19,747 nt of DNA from Bifidobacterium imperatoris (GCF_002860405.1 NZ_NMWV01000009.1:1-19747); one strand, 5' to 3'; positions 6,421-14,789 are shown, counted from the first letter of the stretch. Made by a program: numbers and translations. Notes: generated by a model not told the origin, from the letters alone.

Positions 6421-8646
6421 TCAGGCGGTGATAGCCATGCCGTCTTGAGTTCGATCGGAATCCGCAGCCTTACATGCGGCAAGGAAGCCGGTCAGTCGAA
6501 TATCCGCCACTGATTCGCCAATGTACACATGGGCAGCCGATGCAAGGGCATATGCTTCCGACTCGTTGGACCAGTAGCGAAGCGCACGAGCGGCATCGAG
6601 CGCCAGTTCAACCTGGTGGCTTTCACCCGGCTGCAGTTCGACCTTCGTGAATCCACGCAATTCCTTAACCGGGCGGCACTCACCGGTACCTTCAAGACCG
6701 AAGTACACCTGCGGCACGGCTTTGCCGGCTCGCTTGCCGGTATTGGTCACCGTGAAGGCCACATGCACTGCGCCATCCACGAGTCGCACATCGCATGCGC
6801 TGTAGTCGAACGTGGTGTATCCCAAGCCATGACCGAACGGGAAGAGCACTGGAGCATGCTCAGTCTCATAGTGGCGGTAGCCCACAAAAATATCCTCGTC
6901 GTAGCGCACATGAAGGCCAGGGCCGAATGTACCGATGGAATGCGCTGGACTGTCTTCCAGAGCAATCGGGAACGTTTCGGGCAGGTGACCGCTCGGGTTC
7001 ACACGGCCAAGCAGGGTTTCGGCAAGCGCGGTGCCGGATTCGCATCCGTTGTACCAGTTCCAGACGATGGCGCGAGCGCGATCGGCCCACGGCATAGCCA
7101 CCGGAGAGCCGGCCACGAACACCAAGATCGTATTCGGATCAGCTTCGAGCAGTGCTTCAATCAGCTCATCCTGGCCATAGGGCAGCTGCAGGTTCTCACG
7201 GTCGCGGCCTTCAAGATCGTATTCGTGGTCAAGTCCGCCTACGAAGATTACCGGATCACCGGAGGCTGCGTATTCGCGAGCCAGGGATACGGCTTCCTCA
7301 CGCAGACGAGCGGCACGTTCGGCATCATCGGTGGCGGAACCGACCGAGTTCTCCAAGCTGTCTTCCTGCCAGGAATCATCCTGCACCACCTGCTTGGCGT
7401 CATAGCCGAGCGCGTATTCGATTTCCACGTTGCCGCCGAGCTGTCCGTTCAGACCCAAGATCGGGGTCACTTCGTGCAGCGCCTTGATGACAGCGCTGCC
7501 ACCACCGCTGGAGTGGATGCGGTCGGCGTTTGCGCCAACGACCAGCACGCGGCGCATCGCATGCTCATCAAGCGGCAGTAGCGTATGGCCTTGGGCATCA
7601 GCCTCGTTCTTCAGCAGCACGATGGATTCGCGCGCCACGTCCAGTGCAGCCTGAGCGTGTGCGAGCGTGGCATACGAGCCGGGCTTGCGGGATCGCGGAG
7701 CGTTCACCGCATCGCCATGCTCGTCCTGTGCCGGCAGCATGTGCAGCGCATCCATCACGGCAAGCACGCGCAATACCTTGGCATCGATATCCGCTTCGTC
7801 AACTTCGCCATCCTTCACCGCCTTGCGCAACGGGTTCGCGAAGTAATACTCATCGAAGTTCGGCGTCACGGACATCTCCACGTCCAGGCCCACGCGAGCG
7901 CTGGCCACCGTGCGCTTGACGGCGCTCCAGTCGGAGACCACGAAGCCGCGGAAGCCCCATTCGTCGCGCAGAATATCGTCCAGCAGACGCTTGGATTCGC
8001 AGCACTGCTCACCGTTGACGAGGTTGTATGCGCCCATCAAGGACAGCACGCCACCGCGCTTGACCACATCCTCGAATGCGGGCAGGTAGATTTCGCGCAA
8101 TGCTCGCTCGCTGATGGTCTCATCGACTTCCAAGCGATCGGTTTCCTGGCTGTTGGCCGCATAATGCTTGGCGCAGGCAGCCACATCGGATTCCTGCACA
8201 CCTTTGACGAAGGCCACGCCCTGTTCACCGGTCAGATAAGGGTCTTCGCTCATGTATTCGAAGTTGCGGCCGCACAGCGGGCTGCGCTTGATGTTGATAG
8301 AGGGGCCGAGAATCACATCCTTGCCGCGGCCTCGGGCCTCAGATCCCAGCACTTGGCCGGCCTTGTGCGCCAGCTCACGGTTCCAGGTAGATGCCACTGC
8401 GGAACCGGAGGGCAGGTAGGTGACGCGATCGCGGGTGTTATAGAGCGGAGCCCAGTTGTCATTGTGCAATTCCTCGCGCGGACCCATCGGGCCGTCGTCC
8501 ATTTTGAACGGCGGAATGCCCAGTCGCGGCACGCCTTCGGTGCGGAAGAGACCGGCAGCGTGAATCATGTCGACTTTTTCGTCCAACGTAAGCTGGGCGA
8601 GAAGTGCTCGCGCTGTGGCGATATTGGCTTCGGTAATGGCAGTCAT
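6421..8646 (-). CDS. GH3 family beta-glucosidase (or beta-xylosidase)
   Basis: 741 residues, cytoplasmic (no signal peptide). Domain order is the standard three-domain GH3 form: N-terminal (beta/alpha)8 domain (about 15-310) with RSPLCGRNFEYMSEDP, the K160-H161 substrate-binding pair in AKHYAANSQETDR and the nucleophile D239 in GFVVSDWSAV; an alpha/beta sandwich (about 340-580) with DLEGRDRENLQLP, which should supply the acid/base glutamate; and a fibronectin-III-like domain (about 625-710) with the family's PVKELRGFTKVELQPGE segment. No PA14 insertion is present. GH3 enzymes release non-reducing terminal beta-glucose, xylose or N-acetylglucosamine; the sequence most resembles the beta-glucosidase group. 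In this context it would remove backbone glucose once side chains are gone. It is the last gene of unit 1 and has GAAGGAAA before the ATG. Confidence 0.92.
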   Translation of the reverse strand: MTAITEANIATARALLAQLTLDEKVDMIHAAGLFRTEGVPRLGIPPFKMDDGPMGPREELHNDNWAPLYNTRDRVTYLPSGSAVASTWNRELAHKAGQVLGSEARGRGKDVILGPSINIKRSPLCGRNFEYMSEDPYLTGEQGVAFVKGVQESDVAACAKHYAANSQETDRLEVDETISERALREIYLPAFEDVVKRGGVLSLMGAYNLVNGEQCCESKRLLDDILRDEWGFRGFVVSDWSAVKRTVASARVGLDVEMSVTPNFDEYYFANPLRKAVKDGEVDEADIDAKVLRVLAVMDALHMLPAQDEHGDAVNAPRSRKPGSYATLAHAQAALDVARESIVLLKNEADAQGHTLLPLDEHAMRRVLVVGANADRIHSSGGGSAVIKALHEVTPILGLNGQLGGNVEIEYALGYDAKQVVQDDSWQEDSLENSVGSATDDAERAARLREEAVSLAREYAASGDPVIFVGGLDHEYDLEGRDRENLQLPYGQDELIEALLEADPNTILVFVAGSPVAMPWADRARAIVWNWYNGCESGTALAETLLGRVNPSGHLPETFPIALEDSPAHSIGTFGPGLHVRYDEDIFVGYRHYETEHAPVLFPFGHGLGYTTFDYSACDVRLVDGAVHVAFTVTNTGKRAGKAVPQVYFGLEGTGECRPVKELRGFTKVELQPGESHQVELALDAARALRYWSNESEAYALASAAHVYIGESVADIRLTGFLAACKAADSDRTQDGMAITA

Positions 8647-8669
8647 GCTGTATTTCCTTCTTCAATACT

Positions 8670-8692
8670 GCGGTACGCGACAATGCGACCGC
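8670..8692 (-). other. Short stem-loop in the GH29-GH3 gap
   Basis: GCGGT (8670-8674) pairs with ACCGC (8688-8692), with a possible inner CGC/GCG pairing. It falls in the 52-bp gap between the fucosidase and beta-glucosidase genes. It is short, lacks a U-tract, and could be fortuitous. Confidence 0.3.
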
Positions 8693-8698
8693 TGACGG

Positions 8699-10183
8699 CT
8701 ATGCGATGGTGATTTTGAATCCGACTGGTACGCTTGACTCGGTTTCAGTACGCTCGGCGCTGGAGACTGGGGTGATGACCAGCCCGTCGTTAGTGCGCTC
8801 CCACGCCACCGGCCCGGCTCCCAGTTGTTCCACTTCGGTGATGATGCCATGAAACGGTGCACGGATGCCGTCATGGTAAGCGGCGAATGTGGCGCTGGTG
8901 AGCGTGGCAGCACCGGCCGGGTTGAGGCAGAAGGCGTATACGTTGCCGTCTTTGGCGGTGAATCGCCAGTCGGCGGCCGTGTATTCGATGGCCGTCTGAT
9001 CAGCGAACGAACCTTCGGCGGCGCGCGTGGGGCCTTCTTCGGCAATCCGCCACGGGCGCGTATCGTAAATGCCTTCACCGTTGGTGTCCATCCAGCGACC
9101 GATGGATTCCAGCAGCTCACGGTCGCGTGGAGCGATCGAACCATCGGCGCGCGGGCCCACATTGAGCAGCAGATTGCCATTCTTGCTCACGGTGTCCACG
9201 AGGGTCACGATGAGTTCGGAGAGGTTCTTGTAGTCGAGCGAGTTCGTGTAGCACCATGAATTGCGCGCAATAGCGGTGTCGGTCTGCCATACATATGGGG
9301 TCGCGGTGGACAGGCCGCCGCGTTCCACGTCGAACAGGCCGGCGCCCCAAGCCATGCCGTCGTCTTTGTAGCAGATGATGACCGGCACACCCCATTCCAC
9401 GCCGCGGTTGTAATAGAACGCGGCGAGGCGTTTGATGTATGGCTTGAATACGTTGTGCTGAATCCACCAGTCGAAATACAGCATCTCTGGGCGGTAGTTG
9501 TCGATGAGCTCGCACACGCGCAGCAGCCAGTCGTCGAGGAACTCGTCGTCGGGCTTCGGCACGGAGAACAGGTCCTGATTGTCCGGCTCCGGGTTGGCAG
9601 GCCAGTAGAAACCGCCTTTGGCATCCGCTTCGGCACCTTGCACATCGGAGTCGAAGTCGCGGCCGTGCCCCATAAACCACCAGTGTTCGGCACGATGGTT
9701 GGAGGTGGCGAAATGCAGACCATGCTGCAAGGTGGCTTCGCGCAGTTCGCCGATGATGTCACGATGCGGGCCGGTTTCCACCGTGTTCCAATGCGAGAGC
9801 TCGCTGCGGTACATCTGGTAGCCGTCGTGATGTTCGGACACCGGGAAGTAGTATCGTGCGCCGGCTTTGGCGAACAGGTCGAGCCATTCGTCTGCGTTGA
9901 ATCGTTCGGCGGTGAACATCGGAATAAAGTCTTTGTACCCGAATTCGGACTGCGGCCCGAAAGCGGCGCGATGATGATCGAATTCCGGGTAGCCTTCGAT
10001 ATACATGTTGCGCGAATACCATTCGTTGCGGTATCCGGGCACGGTGTAAAGCCCCCAATGGGTGAAGATGCCGAACTTGGCATCCGGAAACCATGCCGGC
10101 ACCTGCACGTGGGACAGGGACTGCCAAGTGGGATCGTAGGGGCCTTGCGCGATCACGCGATCAATGGTGTTCAAATCAATCAT
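8699..10183 (-). CDS. GH29 family alpha-L-fucosidase
   Basis: 494 residues from the chosen start (MIDLNTIDRV). No signal peptide, so it acts on imported oligosaccharides. GH29 landmarks are FPDAKFGIFTHWGLYTVP and NEWYSRNMY near the N-terminus, the HHDGYQMYRSELSHWNT block, SNHRAEHWW, and the nucleophile aspartate D238 in MLYFDWWIQ; a beta-sandwich C-terminal domain follows GNLLLNVGPRADG. The enzyme retains configuration and removes terminal alpha-L-fucose. An ATG 30 bp further upstream (10213) is in frame, but the start at 10183 has AGGAG eight bases before it and overlaps the esterase stop by 8 bp, typical of translational coupling. Located between an esterase and a GH3 enzyme and in one regulon with GH42 and GH31, it would uncap fucose before galactose and xylose can be removed. 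Linkage preference (alpha-1,2 or otherwise) cannot be read from sequence. Confidence 0.93.
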   Translation of the reverse strand: MIDLNTIDRVIAQGPYDPTWQSLSHVQVPAWFPDAKFGIFTHWGLYTVPGYRNEWYSRNMYIEGYPEFDHHRAAFGPQSEFGYKDFIPMFTAERFNADEWLDLFAKAGARYYFPVSEHHDGYQMYRSELSHWNTVETGPHRDIIGELREATLQHGLHFATSNHRAEHWWFMGHGRDFDSDVQGAEADAKGGFYWPANPEPDNQDLFSVPKPDDEFLDDWLLRVCELIDNYRPEMLYFDWWIQHNVFKPYIKRLAAFYYNRGVEWGVPVIICYKDDGMAWGAGLFDVERGGLSTATPYVWQTDTAIARNSWCYTNSLDYKNLSELIVTLVDTVSKNGNLLLNVGPRADGSIAPRDRELLESIGRWMDTNGEGIYDTRPWRIAEEGPTRAAEGSFADQTAIEYTAADWRFTAKDGNVYAFCLNPAGAATLTSATFAAYHDGIRAPFHGIITEVEQLGAGPVAWERTNDGLVITPVSSAERTETESSVPVGFKITIA

Positions 10184-10853
10184 CGAAGGTGCTCCTATTC
10201 CAATCGAAACCAACAGCCTGACACCATGAACGGGCGATAATCATTGCGCCGCGTTCGTATGGGTGTACGCGATCCTGGCTGGCCAGGCAACCGTGCAGTT
10301 GGGTGAGCCAGTGGTCCACCGCCGCTTGCGTGTCCACGAAGATTGCATTGTGCTTTTCGGCCATACGCTTTGATGCCGCGGCGAATTCTTCGATTTTGGC
10401 GCGCATCTGGTCTTGCGGATTCGGCTCGAACATGAACGGACGCATGATGATAATGCCTTTGAGCTCCGGCAGGGATTCCTTGGTGCGTTCGAGCAGTTCA
10501 TCGTAAATGCGCTCGAAATCCTCCACGGTATTGAGGCGAGCCTGCCATAGCGGTCCGTCGAAGTACCGCCATGCATCATTGACGCCGACCATCACGGAAA
10601 CATAGTCCGGCTTCAAATCGATGACATCCTGCTGCCAGCGTTCGGACAATGCCACGATGTCGTCGCCGCTGATGCCGGAATTGATGGTGCACAATGCACG
10701 ATCGGGGTAGACGGCGGTAAGCAGGTTGTGCAGAGCGTTCACATAGCCGGTGCCGTAGCCCCAACCGCCCGGGATGGCAGTACGGTCGCGACCGGCATCG
10801 GTAATGGAATCACCCATGAACACGATGCGAGAATGTTTCGGGAAAATCAGCAT
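10176..10853 (-). CDS. SGNH/GDSL hydrolase, probable carbohydrate acetyl esterase
   Basis: 225 residues, no signal peptide. The SGNH blocks are complete: S16 in FMGDSITDAG (block I), the block II glycine in NSGISGDD (around 58-65), N92 in GVNDAW (block III), and D194/H197 in DRVHP (block V). This is the fold of lysophospholipase/rhamnogalacturonan acetylesterase-type enzymes; cytoplasmic members inside glycosidase operons commonly remove O-acetyl groups from oligosaccharides. Here the gene follows the sugar-binding protein and its last 8 bases overlap the start of the fucosidase gene, suggesting joint action on acetylated, fucosylated side chains. The ribosome binding site is weak. The broad esterase family is certain; the acetylated sugar as substrate is inferred from context. 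Confidence 0.88.
   Translation of the reverse strand: MLIFPKHSRIVFMGDSITDAGRDRTAIPGGWGYGTGYVNALHNLLTAVYPDRALCTINSGISGDDIVALSERWQQDVIDLKPDYVSVMVGVNDAWRYFDGPLWQARLNTVEDFERIYDELLERTKESLPELKGIIIMRPFMFEPNPQDQMRAKIEEFAAASKRMAEKHNAIFVDTQAAVDHWLTQLHGCLASQDRVHPYERGAMIIARSWCQAVGFDWNRSTFDD
10192..10196 (-). promoter_or_regulatory. Ribosome binding site deciding the GH29 start
   Basis: AGGAG on the minus strand is followed by an 8-base spacer and the ATG at 10183. The alternative upstream ATG (10213) has no comparable site and would extend the protein into sequence that is not part of the GH29 fold. Confidence 0.75.
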
Positions 10854-10881
10854 GATGATCGCTTTCGGTTTCAGATATGAG

Positions 10882-10921
10882 ATTGCGCGACGGCCCGGAA
10901 GGAGCGGGGCCGCCGCGCAAT
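10882..10921 (-). other. Strong intercistronic stem-loop between binding-protein and esterase genes
   Basis: A 15-nt arm (10882-10896) pairs with a 15-nt arm (10907-10921) around a 10-nt loop. The single irregular position is A-C on the plus strand but G-U on the minus strand, so the structure is fully paired only in the transcript of the operon. No U-tract follows. This position, directly after a solute-binding protein gene, is typical of 3' stabilising or partial termination hairpins that raise binding-protein level over the downstream genes. Confidence 0.75.
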
Positions 10922-10953
10922 GAGAGAGGGCCTGTTATGAGGGGATTACCTCA

Positions 10954-12711
10954 TCACTTGGAGGCTTCGTACTGCTTGACGACCTCCTGGCGGGCCTTGA
11001 TCCAGTCCTTGGCGTTCTGCTGGTCAACCTTCAGCACGCTGTCGTAACCGAGATCCTTGACCTGCTGGCGAGCGTCCTTGAGCACCTTGGTGAACTCGGA
11101 GTCGGACTTGGCCACCAGAGCGTTCCAGGAAGCGTTGACAACCTCGGTCTTGATGGAGCTACGGGTTGCGGAAACCGTGGACTCTTCCTGCGGAGTGGTG
11201 TAGGAGGCACCCGGAGCCACAGCGAGCAGGTTGTTCTTCTGGAGGTAGTCGATATCGCTGGTGGCGCCGCCCATGTGCTCGGACCAATCCTGGAACAGAG
11301 CGGAGGTGTCGGCCTCGGACTCCCACAGCTGCGGGTTGAATGCAGCACCGGTCTCGGAGTCGATGTCGTTCTGCTGCACGGCCTTGAAGTTCAGCAGGGA
11401 GAAGCCGGAGTCGTAAGTGCCGCCGCCGAGCTTGTCGGAGATCTTGAGGTTGGCGTGGTCGCCGTTCATGGCCTGCTTGCCGAAGTCGGTGAGCTGAGGC
11501 TTGCCATCCTCGCCCTCGGTCCAGCAGCCCAGATCCTTCGGGCAAGCGGCACCGCCGGCGTTGGAAGCGGCAGCGTACACACCGTCAGAGGAGTACAGCC
11601 AATCGATGAACTTGGCGATGCGTTCCTTGTACTTGGACTTGGATCCAATGGCGATGATGGTGGAACCGTCGCCGTCCGGGGTGAAGCCGGTGGAGTAGAC
11701 CTTCATGGACTGCAGCGGAGCGAGCATGAAGCCCACACCCTTGGCCTTGTTCTCATCGGAGTTCATACGCGGCTTGCCCAGCCAGCTGAAGATGGAGACT
11801 AGGGTCTTGCCGTTGGTCACCTTGTTCTGCATGGTGTCCCAATCCTGAGTGGTGGATTCAGGATCGACCAGGCCCATCTGATCGGCCTTGTTGAGGAAAT
11901 CGAGAGCCTGCTCGTAGACGCCGCCCTCCTGGGTGGCCGGCTGAACATCCTTGCCATCAGCGCTCACGAACACAGAGCCCTGGTTCTGGTAGCCGAGCCA
12001 GTTGACGATGGCGGAAGCGTTGTTCATCACGTCGCCATCCCAATCCTTGAACAGGGAGAAGGCGTAGATATCATCCTGGCCGGTTTCCTTGCGGGCCAGA
12101 TCCTGCATGTTCTTCAGCACGTCGAGGAAGGAATCGAGATCCTTGATCTCCGGGTAGCCGAGCTCCTTGTAGTACTCCCAGCGGATGTACGGAGCGGAAG
12201 TGGGCTCCATGCCTTCGCTCGGGCTGGACGGATCAGAGGAGGAGACGCCCTGCGGGATGCCCCACACGCCATCCTTGCCGGCCTGCTTGGTCACGGAATC
12301 GACAGCGTTCTGGTACTTCTTGACGTTGGTCATCTTGCCGTAGTACGGGGTCATATCGGCAACCAGGTTGGCCTTGACCAGCTTCTGCAGACGGCCGTTG
12401 CCGGTGCTGGTGATAATCAGATCACCCAGGGAGCCAGAGGCTGCGCGGGTATCGAAGACGGTGTCGCCACCGGAGACGTTCGGAGCAATGATGTTGAGCT
12501 TCAGGTTGAACTTGTCCTGAACGATCTTGGCGAACCAGCCCTTCTGTTCGCCCTGCTGGTTGGCCAGAGAGTCGAACACGTCGATAGTGACCAATGAGCC
12601 ATCATCCTTGGCATCGGCTGCGGTATCGCCACCGCAAGCGGCCAGCGAGAACGTCATCGCCGCGGCCAGGCCAACGGCCAGCACCGAGGTGAGCTTCTTC
12701 TTGATTTCCAT
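10954..12711 (-). CDS. ABC transporter extracellular sugar-binding lipoprotein (LplA type)
   Basis: 585 residues. The N-terminus is a lipoprotein signal: positive MEIKKK, a hydrophobic stretch, and the lipobox LAAC with the lipidated cysteine at position 26, followed by a Gly/Asp/Ala-rich linker. The mature protein has the organisation of large family-1 solute-binding proteins of the LplA type, for example SLGDLIITSTGNGRLQKLVKANLVADMTPY early and SIFSWLGKPRMNSDENK in the middle. It would be anchored outside the membrane and capture oligosaccharides for the two permeases encoded immediately upstream. The gap to the permease gene is 70 bp and contains a strong AAGGAGG ribosome binding site. The large size fits an oligosaccharide ligand rather than a monosaccharide. 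Ligand identity is inferred from the hydrolases, not from binding residues. Confidence 0.92.
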   Translation of the reverse strand: MEIKKKLTSVLAVGLAAAMTFSLAACGGDTAADAKDDGSLVTIDVFDSLANQQGEQKGWFAKIVQDKFNLKLNIIAPNVSGGDTVFDTRAASGSLGDLIITSTGNGRLQKLVKANLVADMTPYYGKMTNVKKYQNAVDSVTKQAGKDGVWGIPQGVSSSDPSSPSEGMEPTSAPYIRWEYYKELGYPEIKDLDSFLDVLKNMQDLARKETGQDDIYAFSLFKDWDGDVMNNASAIVNWLGYQNQGSVFVSADGKDVQPATQEGGVYEQALDFLNKADQMGLVDPESTTQDWDTMQNKVTNGKTLVSIFSWLGKPRMNSDENKAKGVGFMLAPLQSMKVYSTGFTPDGDGSTIIAIGSKSKYKERIAKFIDWLYSSDGVYAAASNAGGAACPKDLGCWTEGEDGKPQLTDFGKQAMNGDHANLKISDKLGGGTYDSGFSLLNFKAVQQNDIDSETGAAFNPQLWESEADTSALFQDWSEHMGGATSDIDYLQKNNLLAVAPGASYTTPQEESTVSATRSSIKTEVVNASWNALVAKSDSEFTKVLKDARQQVKDLGYDSVLKVDQQNAKDWIKARQEVVKQYEASK

Positions 12712-12781
12712 GACGGAAACCTCCTTGTTTCTTTTTCCTTTGTTGTCTGTTGAAGTTTGATTATGTAGTTGAAGGTCTCAA

Positions 12782-13702
12782 TCAGCCTTTAACCGCACCC
12801 AGCATCATGCCCTTGACGAAGAAGCGCTGGAAGAACGGGTAGACGAACATGATCGGCAGCACCACGATGACGGAGACGGTCATACGAATCGAGGTCGGGG
12901 TAGCGGCGGAAGCCAGGGCGGCCACGTTCGCGGCGTTCGCCTTAGCGGCGTTGGCCAAGGCGCTGGCCTGGTTGATGTACGTGTACAGCAGGTACTGCAG
13001 GGAGTAGAGCTTGTCGTCGGTCATGTAGATCAGCGTGTCCTGGAAGGAGTTCCACTGGCCGACTGCGGAGAAGATGGCGACCGTGGCCAGGATCGGCGTG
13101 CACATCGGCAGCACGATCTTGCCGAAGATCGTCAGCGTACCAGCGCCATCCATTTCGGCGGCTTCCTGCAGGGAGTTCGGAATCGACTCGATGTAGGTCT
13201 TCACCAGGATGATGTTGAACGGCTGCACCACTGCCGGCAGGATGTACACCCAGAAGTTGTTGGTCAGGCCGAGGTTCTTCATCGTGATGAACATCGGGAT
13301 CAAGCCGGCGTTGAAGTACATGGTGATGACCACGAAGCGGTACCAGAACGAACGTGCCCACATCTTCTTCTGCGTGAACATGAAGCCCAGGTAGGCGCTG
13401 GCGAGCACGGTCAGCACTGTACCGATCACGGTACGGGCCAGGGAGATCCATGCCGCGCGGCCAAGGCCGGAGAGCGCCAGCACATCCTTGTAGTTCTGCA
13501 GATGGAAGCCCTTGAACCACCAGGTCACCTCGCCCGCTGCGGACAGATTGTTATCAGACAGCGAGTTGATGATCAGGTAGTAGAACGGGTAGGTGCAGAT
13601 CAGTGCGAACACTGACAGCAGCACGATGTTGAATACGTTGTAGACTTTCTCACCCGTGGTGCGACGCATCGCCGGCGAGACACTTGACTTCTGCTTTGCC
13701 AT
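12782..13702 (-). CDS. ABC transporter permease, YtcP/MalG type
   Basis: 306 residues with about six predicted membrane segments, the first at about 22-46 and the last at about 275-292. The cytoplasmic EAA loop is clear: LQEAAEMDGAGTLTIFGKIVLP (from about 178), which docks on the ATPase. It belongs to the carbohydrate (CUT1) permeases found paired with LplB-type partners. An alanine-rich segment (about 246-268) lies in the last periplasmic-side loop just before the final membrane segment and looks low in complexity; its function is not known to me. The ATG follows AAGGAAC. The gene lies 41 bp after the other permease and 70 bp before the binding-protein gene. No ATPase gene is present in the cluster, so it presumably uses a shared MsmK-type ATPase. 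Confidence 0.92.
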   Translation of the reverse strand: MAKQKSSVSPAMRRTTGEKVYNVFNIVLLSVFALICTYPFYYLIINSLSDNNLSAAGEVTWWFKGFHLQNYKDVLALSGLGRAAWISLARTVIGTVLTVLASAYLGFMFTQKKMWARSFWYRFVVITMYFNAGLIPMFITMKNLGLTNNFWVYILPAVVQPFNIILVKTYIESIPNSLQEAAEMDGAGTLTIFGKIVLPMCTPILATVAIFSAVGQWNSFQDTLIYMTDDKLYSLQYLLYTYINQASALANAAKANAANVAALASAATPTSIRMTVSVIVVLPIMFVYPFFQRFFVKGMMLGAVKG

Positions 13703-13743
13703 GATTGTTCCTTAATAAATCTCGCGTGACTTTGCTTGGCCGA

Positions 13744-14784
13744 TCAGACGATGCCCTCGCCGCGGGTGCGCTTGGACAGCCAGTTGACGATGAAGAGCAG
13801 GGCGACGGAGACCAGCGACTTCAGGATGGAGATCGCGGTACCCAGAGACAGGCTGGAGTTGCCGAGACCGACGTTGTAGACGTACAGGTCGAGCACTTCG
13901 ATCCACTTCTGGTTGAAGTTGTTCTGGAACACGTAGTACTGGTCCATACCGTTGTTCAGGAAGTTGGAGATGGAGAGCATGAGCAGCACGAAGTAGGTGG
14001 GTAGCAGCTGCGGGATGGTCACATGCCAGATTTGCTGGAAGCGGTTGGCGCCATCCACCTGTGCGGCTTCATACAGTTCCTGATCGATGCCAGCGATGCC
14101 TGCGAGGTACATGATGGAACCCCAGCCGAGGCCCTTCCACAGGTTCCACAGCAGCATCTTGAGCCAGATGTGATCACCGGAATCAAGGAACTTGATTGGC
14201 TCGGTGATCAGGTGCAGGTTCTGCAGCAGCTCGTTGATCATGCCGGAGGAGGAGAACATCGCGAAGGCGATGGAGTAAACCAGCACCCAGGAGATGAAGT
14301 TCGGCAGCGTGGTGAGCGTCTGAATCAGGTTCTTGAACCACTTTGCGCGAATCTCGTTCAGGGCGATGGCGAAGATCACCGGGAAGAACGAGGTCAGGAT
14401 GTTCAAGCCGGACATGGCGAAGGTGTTCATCAACACCTGACCGATCTTGGCCAGCTGAGCCGGGTTCTGCACCAGCAGCTGGAACCATTGCAGGCCCACG
14501 AACTCGCTTTCGGAGAGCGGAATCGGCGGCTGGTAATCGTAGAATGCGTAAATCCAGCCGAACAGCGGCAGGTAGCTGAAGAGCACCACCATAACCAACA
14601 GGGGTGCGACCAGCAGGAACAGCTTCAATCCGTGGCGCTTGTTGTAATCAGCGCCGGGAAGCATCTTCTTCGCCTTGTTGGCGGCACGACGATCACGACG
14701 GTTACGCGCTGGCTTAGCGTCGGCAGCTGCGACGTTATCCGCGGCCAACCCGACTTCGCCGTCTGCGGTTGCAACGTTCTGCAT
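13744..14784 (-). CDS. ABC transporter permease, LplB/MalF type
   Basis: 346 residues from the chosen start (MQNVATADGE). An Ala/Asp-rich and then strongly basic cytoplasmic N-terminus (RNRRDRR...KAKK) precedes the first membrane segment LKLFLLVAPLLVMVVLFSYL. Six membrane segments are expected. The EAA loop is YEAAQVDGANRFQQIWHVTIP (EAA at about 239-241). It forms the channel with the YtcP-type permease. An ATG 51 bp upstream (14835) is in frame, but the start at 14784 has AAAGGAG five bases ahead and is preferred. First gene of transcription unit 1, directly behind operator copy 2 and a good promoter. Confidence 0.92.
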   Translation of the reverse strand: MQNVATADGEVGLAADNVAAADAKPARNRRDRRAANKAKKMLPGADYNKRHGLKLFLLVAPLLVMVVLFSYLPLFGWIYAFYDYQPPIPLSESEFVGLQWFQLLVQNPAQLAKIGQVLMNTFAMSGLNILTSFFPVIFAIALNEIRAKWFKNLIQTLTTLPNFISWVLVYSIAFAMFSSSGMINELLQNLHLITEPIKFLDSGDHIWLKMLLWNLWKGLGWGSIMYLAGIAGIDQELYEAAQVDGANRFQQIWHVTIPQLLPTYFVLLMLSISNFLNNGMDQYYVFQNNFNQKWIEVLDLYVYNVGLGNSSLSLGTAISILKSLVSVALLFIVNWLSKRTRGEGIV

Positions 14785-14789
14785 CTTGT

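Noticed and set aside
7585..8712. 375-codon plus-strand frame opposite GH3
   Set aside because: Shadow frame; the opposite strand encodes the GH3 nucleophile and substrate motifs.
10184..10213. Upstream ATG of the GH29 gene adding ten residues
   Set aside because: No ribosome binding site and a larger overlap with the esterase; the internal ATG at 10183 has AGGAG at good spacing.
9455..10240. 261-codon plus-strand frame opposite GH29 and the esterase
   Set aside because: Shadow frame crossing two real genes.
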